Assembly: GCA_951799445.1 (NCBI GenBank)
Contig: OX637293.1
Location: 22,754,001 to 22,818,000 of the forward strand
Length of the DNA: 64,000 nucleotides
Reading direction: 5' to 3'
From: Pseudisothecium myosuroides
Taxonomy: Eukaryota; Streptophyta; Bryopsida; Hypnales; Lembophyllaceae
The notes beneath the pieces were generated by a model that ran no database searches, was not told where the DNA came from, and was given only the letters and a program-made list of their open reading frames with translations. This document shows positions 47,386-60,120 of this stretch, piece by piece. The position numbers were made by a program, and so were the translations under genes. How positions within the stretch are numbered: the stretch's first letter is position 1; every line of letters begins with the position of its first letter.

Positions 47386-48230
47386 TTTATATATATTTGG
47401 GACTTAATACATTACATGTTTGGTTCATAGACTTCGATAGATAACTCTGATTTTTGCCAAAGAGTTGAGTCCTCTACGGCATTACAATTTAATCCTCCAC
47501 TTTTGAAACATCATTTCATGTACATACTGTGTAAATATATGAACTGTAACTAAAATTTCTCTTCAATTTCCTTTCAAGTCAAAGTATATCCTGCACTTCT
47601 CTTTCTAGCAATTTTTTGTGTGCGAGAGCCTAGTAGTTTATTGTGGTATATTCAATGCAAGTGCATTCTTTGACCAGTTCCAATTTAGTCCTGAAGTTAA
47701 CCTCTAAAGGAAAAAGCTACGTTTTTTAAGTGTAAGCTGCAAGACGTGTGGGCCCTCGAGAATCACCTACAAAAACAATATTATCCATCTACATCAAAGA
47801 ACTTGTTCTTGCAACATGTGGATGGGGATTATTTTTAGGAATTGAGTAATATTGTTTGTGAAGCAAGAGGGGAATAAATAGATTTTTGCATTTTCCTTTC
47901 TCACTACAACTAGTTTTGTACATTTGAGCATGATGGTACAATTCCTTTGTAAAAATCTAATTACATTAAAGAGATATCTATTTTTGAAAATTAGGGCATT
48001 GTCACGTCCCCCTGAAATCTCTTTAGAAGGAACTGTGAAACTTTTTTGGAGATACTTGTTGAAGGAAAGATGTGCCCTTAGATGTTTCCTACATATCTAT
48101 AGAAACAAATTTTAAAAATTTGTCACCAATTTTTTTCAATGAATTTTCATGTAAAACTATGAAAATTAAATAAAAAAATTCATCAAAATTGGAGATTTGC
48201 TTTTTTGAAACCAAAATTTGGTGTGCTTGT

Positions 48231-48772
48231 TTGGAATAGCATAAGATATTAATGTTGATTGTGCAAAACAAAAAGTATTAACTCTTTTACACTATGCAAA
48301 GAAAACTGAACGGATAATACTGCCATTATAAATCTTTTTGAACCCCCATTGACTGCACTGTGCAATTGTTTATAAATGCTAGATGAAAACTATTTGTTTC
48401 CAGATGAACTGATTGATCATTTACAAGCCAATTTTTTGCCCCCATGACGTTTTAGTTAACCACAGTACCAGTATTACTAACCACAAAACGTCATTACTTC
48501 ATTGGAATAGCATAAGATATTAATGTTGATTGTGCTAAACAAAAAGTATTAACTCTTTTACACTATGCAAAGAAAACTGAACTGATAATACTGCCATTAC
48601 AAATCTTTTTGACCCCCATTGACTACACTGTGCAATTGTTTATAAATGCTAGATGAAAACTATTCGTTTCCAAATGAACTGATTGATCATTCACAAGCCA
48701 ATTTTTTTGCCCCCATGGTGTTTTAGTTAACCATAGTACCAGTATTACCAAACACAAAACGTCATTACTTCA
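48231..48772. repeat. Tandem duplication, two units of 271 bp
   Basis: Units 48231-48501 and 48502-48772 start TTGGAATAGCATAAGATATT and end CGTCATTACTTCA, with about a dozen differences. Each holds a small TGACGTTTT / AAAACGTCA inverted pair near its end. No coding role is seen. Confidence 0.85.
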
Positions 48773-48915
48773 ACCTCTAAGCGAAAAATCCAACTATTCT
48801 CAGTACAAACGCAAAATTCTGTGCAATAAGGTAGTCTAATGCTTCGGTTAATATCCCATATATCTGTTTTTTGAAAAACCCTCGGTTAGAGCACCATGTT
48901 GTTGTAGCCTCTTTG

Positions 48916-49356
48916 GTCTTGTAATGTATCTGACCACTGATTTTGAAAACATGGTCTTCAAGATTTTGTACCACTTCCCAGATTCTGAGGGAGCACTAAA
49001 TGGATTGGAGTACTTTGGATTCCCTCCAGGTCTGTACCACTTTGGCCACTTTGCCCTAAAATTCAAGTCCAGGTAACACTCGGTTCTTGCTATCATCTTA
49101 GACCTTTCTATTCTTTCATATCATCAACACTGATGCTCATGTCACCGGTGTCAGGTATCCGGAGCTGATTTGCCATAATGGATACAAGATTGTCAGCACT
49201 GAGGGAGACGACGAGGATCACTGTGAGATCAAGCTTAAAGAAGCTAAGAATTATGTAGATTCTGAATGGGTGTTTTCCTTGTCCAGACATAGCAGAGGTG
49301 TGCTGCCTCCTTGCTGGTTCACTAGCAGCCTACTCAAAGTGAGAGGGAGTGCCTGA
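48916..49356 (+). pseudogene. Coding-looking segment of unknown family
   Basis: An open stretch ends FGHFALKFKS near 49073. A second one, from about 49109, contains GYKIVSTEGDDEDHCEIKL and stops near 49356. The two are not in one frame, and the 30-odd bases between them are too few for a normal plant intron. Composition is protein-like and higher in GC than the surroundings. No family was recognised; it may be a decayed gene fragment. Confidence 0.25.
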
Positions 49357-50081
49357 AAGAATGTCTACACTGAAATGTATTTCCGAACTTGTTGGTGACA
49401 AAGTTGGACATATCATGTGTTCATATCTCTTTCATTTCATTGAAAGACCCCCAGTGATGAAAGCAAATGAGAGGCAGTTTTAATATTTGATTGTAAACTG
49501 GACATCCAACGAAAAACATTATGCTGCCCTTGAAATTGATCGTATTTTGCGCACCAGGAGCATTTCTTCAGCTTTGAATTACGGTAATCTTGCCTGTGAA
49601 GCTCATCATATAGGATATTGTCTCTTTCGATTCAATTGCAAAGCGTTAATTTCGGGGCTTACGGCTTTTTCAGAGTAACAACCTGCACGCATGCTTTGCT
49701 GTTTTCATGAGTTCTATTCTCAATCAATTATCAGACAATGTGGGACTTTGAACAGGTTGTTCAGCCCTTGGTAAAGCAACGAGAAATTGGGGAGAAACTT
49801 CATTATTTCTAACTGTCTTTCGAATACTCCCTACTAGTTTCTCCTTAGAATTAGATTTTGTGCAAAACTGAAAGACCAGGACCTGCCTCAATTCATAAAA
49901 TATGATACGATTAGGTTACTAGTTATTTCCTTTGCATCATCCTTTCCAGCTTATGATTGTTTGAATGACAGGAATACTTTACTAATTGAGCCTTAACAAG
50001 AACCTTGTAAATTCGAGGGAAATTTCCACCACTATCGAAGGGCAATTCAACTGTGAAAAAGCATTTTACGTTTTAACTTAC

Positions 50082-50352
50082 GTTTATAGACAACCTTGCA
50101 TAGTTGATCATTCTTCATTTCAAACTGGAAAGGCGAATTCTCGATACGATCACCTCTGAGGACCTCTCCCAGATTTTCAGCAAAATCGATGACATTTGGA
50201 GGCGTACAATAGTCAAGTGAGTAGTACTCGTATAGCAGCTGCGTCCTCATCGACGTCAGCTTGTTTACTTTGACTGTTATATCCTTCTCATCGAAGTCCT
50301 GGGGAGCAACGCCGGGCAGGTAGAAGGCAGCCCAAGCTTGCGAATCGAGCAT
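50082..50352 (-). CDS. TM9SF (nonaspanin/EMP70) exon, isolated 5' part
   Basis: The exon encodes the conserved lumenal start of transmembrane-9 superfamily proteins: FYLPGVAPQDF, VKVNKLTSMRTQ, YEYYSLDYC, and AENLGEVLRGDRIENSPF. It ends at a good donor, GTAAGT (50081-50076). Full proteins have about 600 residues and nine membrane helices and act in Golgi/endosome trafficking. The usual signal peptide is missing: a TGA lies two codons before the ATG. No downstream exons were recognised in the lower-coordinate DNA. It is probably a gene fragment or pseudogene, though a gene with very long introns is possible. Confidence 0.7.
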
Positions 50353-50624
50353 GGTTCAGATCAGCAGATTACTTGTTCACATTCAGCAGCTGTGATCGAC
50401 TCGTCGACAGGCATTGAAGCAGAGTTTGTGGTCGACTCAAGCTGCATCAACGTGGAGAAATTCTGCGGGCCAACGCCATTCTGCACCAAAAACCTCGCGG
50501 GAGAGCTCCCTGGTTCGAGATGACGAAAAATTAGGGTTTCGCGTCCCCTGCGTCCGCCCCGTTCCCATTGGGCCGCGGCGTTCCCCTCATTGGGAGCGTC
50601 AGCGTTTCCTGGAGGGGCCCTTAA

Positions 50625-53600
50625 AAAATTGCCATTTTTAGTACAAATATCAAATTTTTGAAAAAAAAACTTTTTTGACACATGTAATGTAGGATCTTAT
50701 AGAAAACTAGTTTTAGAAGACGTGGAAAAAATTTCAGAATTTTTCACCATGCGGATTGGAAGATATCAGCATTTGAATTGGCAAAAATCTTTTTTTTGTT
50801 CCTGCGAAAAATAGGGCAGCTGCACTTCACAAGGTCATATTTGTATGAAAAAATGTCCAAAATGGTGGTGCTTCTTTGAATTATTTTTCCTAAACAAGTT
50901 GGCTACATGCTTAAAATTTTTCAAATCATTTGGAATTGTACAACATATACAAAAAAAATAGTAAGTAGAAAGAAGTAGAGAATGATCCAAAATACTAAAT
51001 TGTTAAGAATTTAATTATGGAATTGAAAAATGTCAATCCCAATGGTTGTAATGTTGTAATAAACAACCTAAATCCTATGATTTTTTTTTCAAAAAATATT
51101 AAAAATTGAGTTAAATAAACAACTTCAAAGTTTATTTCAGAGTAGATAATCCATAACTGCCCGCAAACTAAAAAACCTCATAACTCTTTACTCATTGGTC
51201 AAAATAGAATGATTTAAAGCTTTCCACGTATATATATGTGGGCGCTAGATTATCCACCCTTGGTAATAAAGCGAACACCGATCAAGTTCTATACTTTTAT
51301 CCACTTTTTTAATATATGTGTGTGTTGTAAGCGCGGTCCATTGTGCCTTCCAAGCAATAACTCCCTAACTATCTATCCTATGTCTAGGGTTGACTGAGTA
51401 GTTGGCGTCATTTCTAACGTCCCTAACTACATGAAATGCGAACCCCTATGTTCTTTTCATGAACCCCTAAGACTATTTTTGTGTTTTAACGCTCCACCTG
51501 GAAGTTCTACTTCTAAAGACCAATCCTAAAGTTCAACTTTTACTCTAATTTCCAACTCCCAAATGTAACTCTAGGTTTTTACTCTTTTGACTTAGTTCTA
51601 AATTTCAACCTCCGAGTTTGATTCTATATTTTGACTTTTTATGCTCGGTTTTTACTCCTAAATTAACTCTAAAATTTATCCTCGGAATTTAACTCTATCT
51701 TTTGACCTTTGACCCTAGATTTTTACTTCCTAAACTAACTCTAAAATTTACCTCTTGAATTTCACTCTATGTTTTGACTTTTTACTCTAAGTTTTTAATT
51801 CTAAAACTAATCCCAATTTTAACTTCTAGGTTTGACTCTACGTTTTCACTTTCAACTCTAGATTTTCTACTTCTAGAACTAACTTTAAAATTTAACTTCT
51901 ACTTCTAACTTTTAACTTCTACTTTTAGCTTTTCACTCTGACTTTTTACTTCTCAATTGACTCTAAAATTTAACCTCTAAATTTAATTCTAACTTTTGAC
52001 TTTAGAATTTTGACTTTCTACTTCCAACTTTAATCCTATCGTTTTAATCCTAGTTTAACTCTAAGTGTTATCCTCCTAAATTTAATTCCAACTTTTAACT
52101 CTAGGATTTAACTTTTAAAATTACTTCCACGATGGACTTTAAGTTTTAACCTCTAATTTTAACTCTAACTTTTAATTTCTAACCTCCAAATTTAACTTCT
52201 ATTCTAACTCTAAAATCTGCCTCCTAAATTGATTTTAACTTCCACTTTTGACTTCTATTTTTTACTTTAATTTTTGACTTCCTAATTAAATCTAACTCTT
52301 GCTTTTAATCTACCCTAAGATTTGACTTGAGAATTTAACCCTAGATTAAACTTCCCAATTAACTCTAACTTTTTATTTTCCCAAGTTAACTCTAAACTTT
52401 GACTTTAAGATCCAACTTTCCCAATTAAAACCTTAATTTGACTCTAGTTTTTAACTGCTAATTAATCCTTAATTTTAATCCTAAATTCTCCTTCTAATTT
52501 AAATCCCTAAGTTCCGTCCATGGTTCCTTTTGGATGAAATTTTAATCAAATTCCTCTGTCCTACCCTCTACTACTTAACTTATCCTAACACGGTCAATTT
52601 AAAGCCAAATCCTAAGTGTAATATGTTTTCGGAAACCTCTACTTCTAATTTCTAACCTTTCGAATCTGAACTTTGATTCACGCTAATTTTGGCTTGCTAA
52701 TGTGGGTTAAGGACTAATTAAGACAATTACCAGTTAATTAAGGAAAAACACCAAGGAATAATTCAAAAACTCACCTCCTCACTGCCGGTGTCAAAAATAA
52801 CTTCATCCACGTCCGCGTGCACATCCTTATGCTCCATGGTAATCTTTTGTTTTGTTTGATTTTTTCCAAGCTCACCGCTTAATTTTAAAAAATATTACAC
52901 CCGTGCAATCTAAACTTCTTCTTTCCCTTCCTCCTATCTTTTCTTTCTTCCTCTCTCCTTCTACACTAATACTATTCCACCTAAGCTTTTATGAGTCTTA
53001 CACTATGGTCTCAACTTCCAAGGAGGTTTTAATGTCCCTCCTACCTTCTTACACAACTTTGTCTTTGTGTCATCCTAATCCTCCTTCCAACAGTCACCAC
53101 GAATTCTCAAGATTTCCTTTCTTAAGTCTACCTAAGCTTAGATCTAGGTCACTATTTATTGTCTCTCACCTTCTCCCGCCTATTTCAACTCCTTCTTCCT
53201 AATCTCCTTCCATTCTTGTTTTTGTTGTTTTTATTGTGGTGAGAGAGTGGGAGGTGCTTGTTTGTAGGTGTGCGCGTAGAGGTGTCACTTCTATTCTTCC
53301 CCTTCCCTTTTTCTTCTCCTAAATCCCTATTTTCCTACTCTATCCCCTAGCCTAATAGAACTCTAATCTAACATTTTTAGGAAAATTAAAAAAATTAAAA
53401 AAAAGGTGTGAGAGAGCCTTCCGGCCCTGGACTAGCCCCTGCCTGCCTTCCGAACCAACCAAGCCGGCCTCCTGGCTAGCCGGCACTTGCTGGCTAGCTG
53501 GGGGGTCGGGTTCAATATTTTTTATTTAATTATTTTTATTTTTATTTTTTTCTAATTTGATTTCTGTATTGTTCTGTTTCGACTAGACTAGTTTTGGCTT

Positions 53601-56244
53601 TGTTGAACTGGACTCGTTTTTGGACTGTTTTTTTCACAATTTGGGTCGGCTAGACTCCCAAAACTTGGAGAAAATAAAAATTTGGGGGAACTAGACTAAC
53701 TAATAAAACTTGGGGAACACTAAACTAACCAAAACACTTGGGGGAAAAACTAAACTAACTAAAAACTTGGACCCAGGACTTACCAAACACAAAAAAAACC
53801 CTACATATCTTGGAAGCTAAACTTTGGACGTTTCCACAAAGATCTTGGAAACTAGACTTTGGAACTAAATAATGGAGAGGTTCAAAGCTTCGCCACTAAG
53901 TTGGGTTTAACACCAACTTTAGGACTTGATAGCACTCTGGGGGTTCAAAGCTCTGCCGTCCGAGACTGTTTAACACACACTTTAGGACTTTGATTTGTCA
54001 CAAATTCAAAGCTTCGCCGTCTGCAAGGGGGGTCCACACAACGAGGAAAATTTTAGAAGAAGGTAGGAAAACACACTCTAACGAAAACACATAACAAAGT
54101 CAAAGTTCACCGTCCCGGAGGGGGGGCCACTTAACAAGAGAGAAGTTAGAAGAAGGTAGGAAAATACACTATAAAGAATACACATAATAAAGTCAAAGCT
54201 TCGCCATCCCGGAAGGGGGTCCACTCAACAAGAGAGAAGTTAGAAGAAGGTAAAGCAAAAAAATCACTTAAGAAAGAGGCAACAAGTTAGGACACTTGGT
54301 GACACAACAAATTCACACTCTAAAGGCCCTCCAAAGCGGCATCGCCAAGGTACGGTGGGGGGTGACTTTAGGATTAGTGCAAGATACCAAAAGACTCTTA
54401 AAACTTTACAAGTTAAATCACAAAACGTACAAGAGAGTAAGAGAGGCTCTCCACTTACAATAAGGTACCAAAAACTACACAAAAGAGTACACAAAGCAAA
54501 GTAGAAGGACCCCCAAGGACCTTCAAAGCTTGAAATACAACAACAGCGGAGCCAAAAATGCTCCAAAAACACCGTAGAGGTTTTTGGCTTCAAACGCCAA
54601 AATATCCAAAATCACTTAGACTCACGGACCCAAAATAAGAATTGGGGGTGTTCTAGAGAGAGAAATGGGGCCCTTATATAGGTTTCCAAGGGCCCACCCC
54701 TCCCTCTAGAGTTCTAAGGTAACCTTATCAACTTGGATTTTCATCCTCATCCTCAAAGATTTTCATCCTAATCCCTAAAAATCTACTTCTACCATCTATG
54801 TTGGACCGACCAATCCTAACTTTTGGAGATTAACTCCAATCGCCAAACGGATTGCGCCATTGGCTCCAGATCGCCGTCTTTCGTCCGAGACCACTCTACC
54901 CCTGTACCGAGGCCAAAAACCCATCGTAGGCTAATTTAGTTTAAAAACCAAATCGTGGTAAAATCCTAGATCTTGGGGGTCTCCTATTTTGAGAAATGTG
55001 AATAGCCTAGGGTCTCCGATAGGTGCGAGAGAGTCGGGAAGGACTCTTGGTTGACTTCATTTTGCCATCGTATGGTCCCGGAATGCCGGTCAACGTGGCG
55101 GGGACCCCGCCACGTGGTTAATTCCTGAGGAATCTTGCCGGTTTGGGTACTTGCCGCTATCGGAATGCCGTGAAACTTCATGGGGCGCATTATTAACATA
55201 AAACAAGCTAGTGTAATTTTTAGTGAGATTTTATTGTAACCTGGGTAATTTCCACGAAATTCCCGTTGGAGGTTAGAACGGTTGACCACCCGGAAAAGGT
55301 TCTTCTGCAAGTCGAAAGATGCCGGGAATTTTCACGTGACCTCTCAGGGAGTCGCATGAAAGACGTGTAGGTGTGTTTCCATACCTGGCATGATTGGTCA
55401 GTGGAGATTAAAACTGGCCATCTCCTCGAATTAGCGACGGTGCGGGAATCTTCTGCAGGTAGGAGAATCTTGGCGAAGCGATTTCGTTGTTGAACTCCTG
55501 GCATGAGATTTATCCTAGAACACCGTCCTTGGGCTGTAGATTCCTCCACGGGCTCTGTCTTGTGTTAATGGCTCCTGCATGCTAATAATTGGGATTTTTT
55601 GGGAATTCGTCGATCTAATGGAGAATTTTAAATCTAACTTTAGGATCCAACCTAGTGGCCTCGCTGTGGATCCCTTGGATCGACTTAGCCATGAATTGCC
55701 ACATTCGTGGTGGGATTTAGCCCTTTTGGGACTATGTGACTCAAATCCTCCAAATCTAGCCATCTCGTTATTTCTACTCTATCTTTAGGTTATGTTTGAG
55801 GGGATTCTAAGTATAAACATAAGTCTAGACCAAATACTATAATGGATATGACACAACCCTATTTTGGTTCTATACTCTTTTTATGGCTTTTTGTATACTT
55901 TTATCAACTTTAAATTGCAAATTTCCAAAAAAATAATTCTACGAGTCCCAAGTGACAAATTGGGAGCTCACAATATAACTCTAGAAAACCAATTTCAAAT
56001 TTTTATTTATGAAAAAAGTGATTTTTTATGATCTGCCCGGACTGCCCGCTCGGTGAAAAAAATATCATATTAGGCCATAACTTTTGACTCCTATTTCGAA
56101 ATGTCATGAAATTTAGTGCGCATGAAAGATATTCCTTGTCCCCACCTTCTATTAAAATTTCAACTTAAAATATAAAAATCTCTAGTCACACATACCTGCC
56201 CAAAAATGCTATGTTGCTAAAAATAGTAGGCTGGTTCTTAGGGG
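50625..56244. mobile_element. Family B copy split by the large element L1
   Basis: B sequence runs from about 50625 (5' end lost at GGGGCCCTTAA) to 51236. It resumes at 55978 and ends CTTAGGGG before TTAA (56245-56248). The two parts join in B order across the 4.7-kb L1 insertion. Confidence 0.75.
51237..55972 (-). mobile_element. Large LTR-like element L1 (solo LTR or non-autonomous), 4.7 kb
   Basis: It is bounded by TGTGGGCGC and GAGCTCACA (TG...CA termini) with ATATA on both sides (51232-51236 and 55973-55977), a 5-bp target duplication inside a B element. It reads on the minus strand: a TATA box near 54675 (CTTATATAGG on the plus strand), a long leader with short tandem repeats, and a 21-codon ATG exon (52837-52775) ending at a GTGAGT donor. 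A long degenerate run of CTCTAAAATTTAACCTC-like repeats follows (51500-52500). No polyprotein, primer-binding site or second LTR was seen. TG...CA ends and a 5-bp duplication fit a giant solo LTR. The inverted copy L2 starts at 60121. Confidence 0.65.
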
Positions 56245-56550
56245 TTAAGATGGGGATCAAATATAATTTGGAGAAGCGATGATTTTCTACATTTATCCAT
56301 CAAGACCATATTCATTAAAATGAGAGAAACTAGTTATATTTTGACCTTAAGGCCCTTTGTTTCAAAGATAAGTTATTAAAGGCAAAGATAAATATAGGAA
56401 ACACTAAAATAATACAATTAAGAGATTAGACATTAGAAGTACAAAGCAATCTGGAAGCATTTTACATTTCAAAAATTCTACATGATTTGTAGGCCAATCA
56501 AAGGCAAATACTACATGATTTTTAGGCCAAAAAGTATATGACATTATTAA

Positions 56551-57475
56551 CCCCTAAAGGACCGTTATTCCTTTGGGGGACAAATGCATTTTTGGATAGG
56601 TACCTAAGGGCCGAAATTTTTTCATGATTTTTTGAAACTTTTTTAGAAGATAGAAAAATTGATAAGCTTTGTGGGAATATATATTTTTTCACAATCAATG
56701 CCCGGGAACAACTGTTATGACCAAATAAGTTCAAAATAAGGGATGAGGGACAACCCGAGCAGCAAAAAAAAACTTGCAAAAATTTGAATTTTTTTTAAAA
56801 ATATTTTTTTCTCATAGATTATATTTTTGTCTATTTGGAAAGCTTTGATTAATTCCATTTGGATTTGTTGTGAAAAAGTTATGGGCATTCTTGTTCTTCG
56901 GGCAATTAGAGCATCTTCTTGATAAAAATAACTTGTAGGATTCATTTCTAAATGCAATCTTTCAAATTTTTTAATTTTTTTTGCATGGTTTAGTTTACTT
57001 TCTAGACCAATCTCACCATTGGGATTAGTGCATTTTAATTCCATCTACAATATATGAATATTTTAGATTTTCCTTCTATCTTATACCTACTTTTACTTAA
57101 CAATTTTAAAAAAAATGATAATTAAATTTTTTTGAATTTGTTTTTTTTCCTAGACTCTCAACTCAATTCTCCACTATACAGATTTAAAGCTCAAAACTTT
57201 GTAGTGCAAAAAATTTAAGTTAAAAATGTTCAAAGTCGAAAAGTCTAGTCCCGCAGTGTGCTGAAAAACTTGTTTTTTCACTTTAAATGCAGATATCTTG
57301 CAATCTGTGCGGTCAAAAATTTTGAATTTTTTTCCAAACACTCTCATACTAGTTACGTAGAAGATCTTGCAGTTAGATGTTAAAAAAAACATTTTTCAAT
57401 TTTTTTTGCTTTTTGCTATAGAAATGGCAGTTTTGAGTGTTTTTTTGTAGAAAAAAGGCCTTCGTCCTTCAGGGG
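56551..57475. mobile_element. Family A copy A3 (inverted)
   Basis: 925 bp from CCCCTAAAGG after TTAA (56547-56550) to CTTCAGGGG before TTAA (57476-57479). It is the reverse complement of A1 and A2 in layout. Directly after it comes a second TTAGGGGTTAA (57482-57491), perhaps the stub of an earlier element. Confidence 0.85.
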
Positions 57476-57775
57476 TTAATTTAGGGGTTAAAAGCGGGCC
57501 ACTTTACATTGAAGGACATGAATTTACTTGAGAACCCATGTACATATGAAACAATTTATTTTACGTACCTATATAATTCACTTCAATTATAAGACGTGAA
57601 ATCTAGTTAATTCTAAATGACCTGGTGGAAAATAGTAGAGGCTATGTGTGCATGAAGCACTCTACTTTGCTAAAAGATGGTCTTTTTTTGTACGGCAATG
57701 GCTACTCTATTAACTATAAGGATTGTTTCCCGGAGGTAGTTCTATTGCAAGTGAGAACCACTCTGCTAAACATTG

Positions 57776-57960
57776 TTCGTGGTAGAAGAATTGGTCTTCA
57801 TTGCCTCCAACGCTTTCTTCTCTGCCTCCAGCGCTTTCTGCTTGGCATACCCTCTAAGAATATCCTTGCGCTGAGAAGGCATCGCATATTCAATTGCACT
57901 CCGGAAGGGGCTACAATTCTCTAGCTTCAATATATCTTTCACCTGTCTTCACCGCTTGCG
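57776..57960 (-). pseudogene. Short coding remnant, coiled-coil-like
   Basis: On the minus strand an open stretch reads SAIEYAMPSQRKDILRGYAK and continues with KALEAEKKALEAM before a stop near 57776. The Ala/Glu/Lys pattern suggests a helix or coiled coil. The family was not recognised and no start or splice site could be fixed, so it is treated as a gene fragment. Confidence 0.3.
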
Positions 57961-58494
57961 TTCAATTTGAGAATAAATATCATCGTTGGAAAGAGTTGTA
58001 GAATTTTGAGGAGGCGGCCTTGATAGCGATCTACTGACATGGCATGGCAACCCTGCCTATGTGACCGATTTTGCCCTTGTGGCACCTGACGTGGCAAATT
58101 ATTGAATAATAACAATGTTTTTTATAATTTTACCGAATCAAGGTAAAAAATCAACATAATACTGTTGATTTTTGGCCAAACCAAAATGTCCTCACCAACT
58201 CTCCTAACCAACATATTTGAATTAATTATCATGTTGAATTGGACACTGTTTTTTCTTGTAGTGTTTCTTTCCTTAATTTGTATCTACTATTGACTTAGGC
58301 TATACCTAGAGTTTGCCATTGACTTCATTCTTCAAGCATTATACATAGCATCCTTTTCCTAAGCAATTGACTTGCAATGGTAATGATGTTTTTAGCACAG
58401 TCTCCAAACACCATACACTTAGCTACTAAGATTGAAGCATTTTTATGGTAATTATATAGTGTTTTCACAAACTCTCATTTTATAGAGTGCGTGT

Positions 58495-58496
<2 letters not shown>

Positions 58497-58524
<28 letters not shown>
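58497..58524. repeat. (TA)n microsatellite
   Basis: An uninterrupted run of TA dinucleotides, about 13 units, in AT-rich DNA. Confidence 0.9.
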
Positions 58525-58527
<3 letters not shown>

Positions 58528-58629
58528 TTTGAAGATTATTTTCAATAAATTGCAATGTCATTTGGAATTAATGCATGGTATTTGAGAATTGCATTGCTTC
58601 TTTTATATCCCTGGAAAATTCTCATTTAA

Positions 58630-59549
58630 TCCTTAAAGCACCATTGTCCCTTTGGGGGACAAATGCGTTTTCGGGCAGGAACCTATGGGTTGAAATTCTG
58701 TTGTGAATTTTTGAAACTTTTTTTGGAGATAGAAAAACTGATAAGCTTTGTAGGAATATAATTTTTTTCACAATCGGTGCCCGGGAAAAAAAGTTATGAC
58801 CAAATAAGCTCAGACGTGGGGATGGGGGGCAACCCGGGCAGCAGAAAAGAAATGGACAAAAATTTGAATTAAATTTTTTTTTCTCATAGATTATATTTTT
58901 TTCTATCTAGAAAGCTTTGATTCACTTCATTTGGATTTGTTATGAGAAAGTTATGGACATTTTTGTTTTTTGGGCAGTTAGAGCATCTTCTTGAAAAAAA
59001 TAACTTGTAGGATTCATTTCTGAATGCAATTTTTTCAATTTTTCAATTTTTTTTTTACATGGTCTGATTTATTTTCTAGAACAATCTCACCATTGGGATT
59101 AGTGCATTTTAATTCCATCTAAAATATATGAATATTTTAGATTTTCCTTCTATCTCTTACCTACTTCTATTTAACAATTTTTTTAAGAATGATAATTAAA
59201 AAAATTTTGAATATATTTTTTTTCCTAGAATCTCAACTCAATTCTCCACTATAAAGATTTAAAGCTCAAAACTCTGAAGTGCAAAAATTTTAAGTTAAAA
59301 ATGTTCAAAGTCAAAAAATTTAGTCCTGCAATGTGTTGAAGAACTTGTTTTTTCCACTTAAAATTCAGATATCTTGCAATCTATGCGGTCAAAAATTCTG
59401 AAATTTTTTCACACTCTCATACTAGTTAGGTGTAAGATCCAATAGTTAGATGTGAAAAAAAAACAATTTTCAATTTTTTTTACTCTTTGCTATAGATATG
59501 ACAGTTTTGAGTGTTTTTTGATAGAAAAAAGGCCTTGGTCCTTTAGGGG
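58630..59549. mobile_element. Family A copy A4 (inverted)
   Basis: 920 bp, TCCTTAAAG after TTAA (58626-58629) to CTTTAGGGG before TTAA (59550-59553). Very similar to A3 and in the same orientation. No transposase. Confidence 0.85.
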
Positions 59550-59598
59550 TTAAATGAATATGATGTTAGAAATCCAAATTGAATCCTTTTCTCCAAAC

Positions 59599-59729
59599 AA
59601 CTGCGTTGGATTCAACATAATCTACTTGATGTTTTTGTAGTATCCAATGCAAATTTTGCATTAGAATAAAAAAATTTGCACCAGATACAACAAAAACATG
59701 AAGTAGATTATATTGAATCCAACGTAGTT
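59599..59729. mobile_element. Small foldback element related to the 28.2-kb MITE
   Basis: A 131-bp palindrome with arms AACTGCGTTGGATTCAACA and the near complement TATTGAATCCAACGTAGTT. The AACTGCGTTG motif is shared with the MITE at 28216-28504. Confidence 0.6.
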
Positions 59730-60120
59730 TTTTCTAATGAACAAATTGGAAAAAAAAATGTGAATCAGAGCCACCGACACACACTTGTAATGGATGATTA
59801 CGAGTCACAAATCTTGTAACAAAACCAAAAAAAAGACACTCAAAAGTGTCTATGTAGGCTCTAAAATTCAAAATTCTTTGATATTTTTAAAAATTGATGT
59901 TCAAAAACACCATTCAATCCATTAAAAACAAATTTCCAAGGTTGAAAATCAAGTCCAAATGCCAAAGCAACTGTACCATTGAATTTCTAGGTAGATTTCA
60001 CCTAAAATAGGTATTAATTTTTACTCAAATCCAAGCTATATTGCTTCTAGAATGAAATTTCAAAGTTTGCACTCTACTCTTTTTTTTTCTTTTTTTTTGA
60101 GAGAAATTTGAATCTACAAA

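Noticed and set aside
53401..53520. GC-rich patch with CCGGC/GGCTAGC motifs as a promoter block like those at 4.9-22.5 kb
   Set aside because: It lies inside element L1, lacks CCGACC repeats and has no TATA box beside it.
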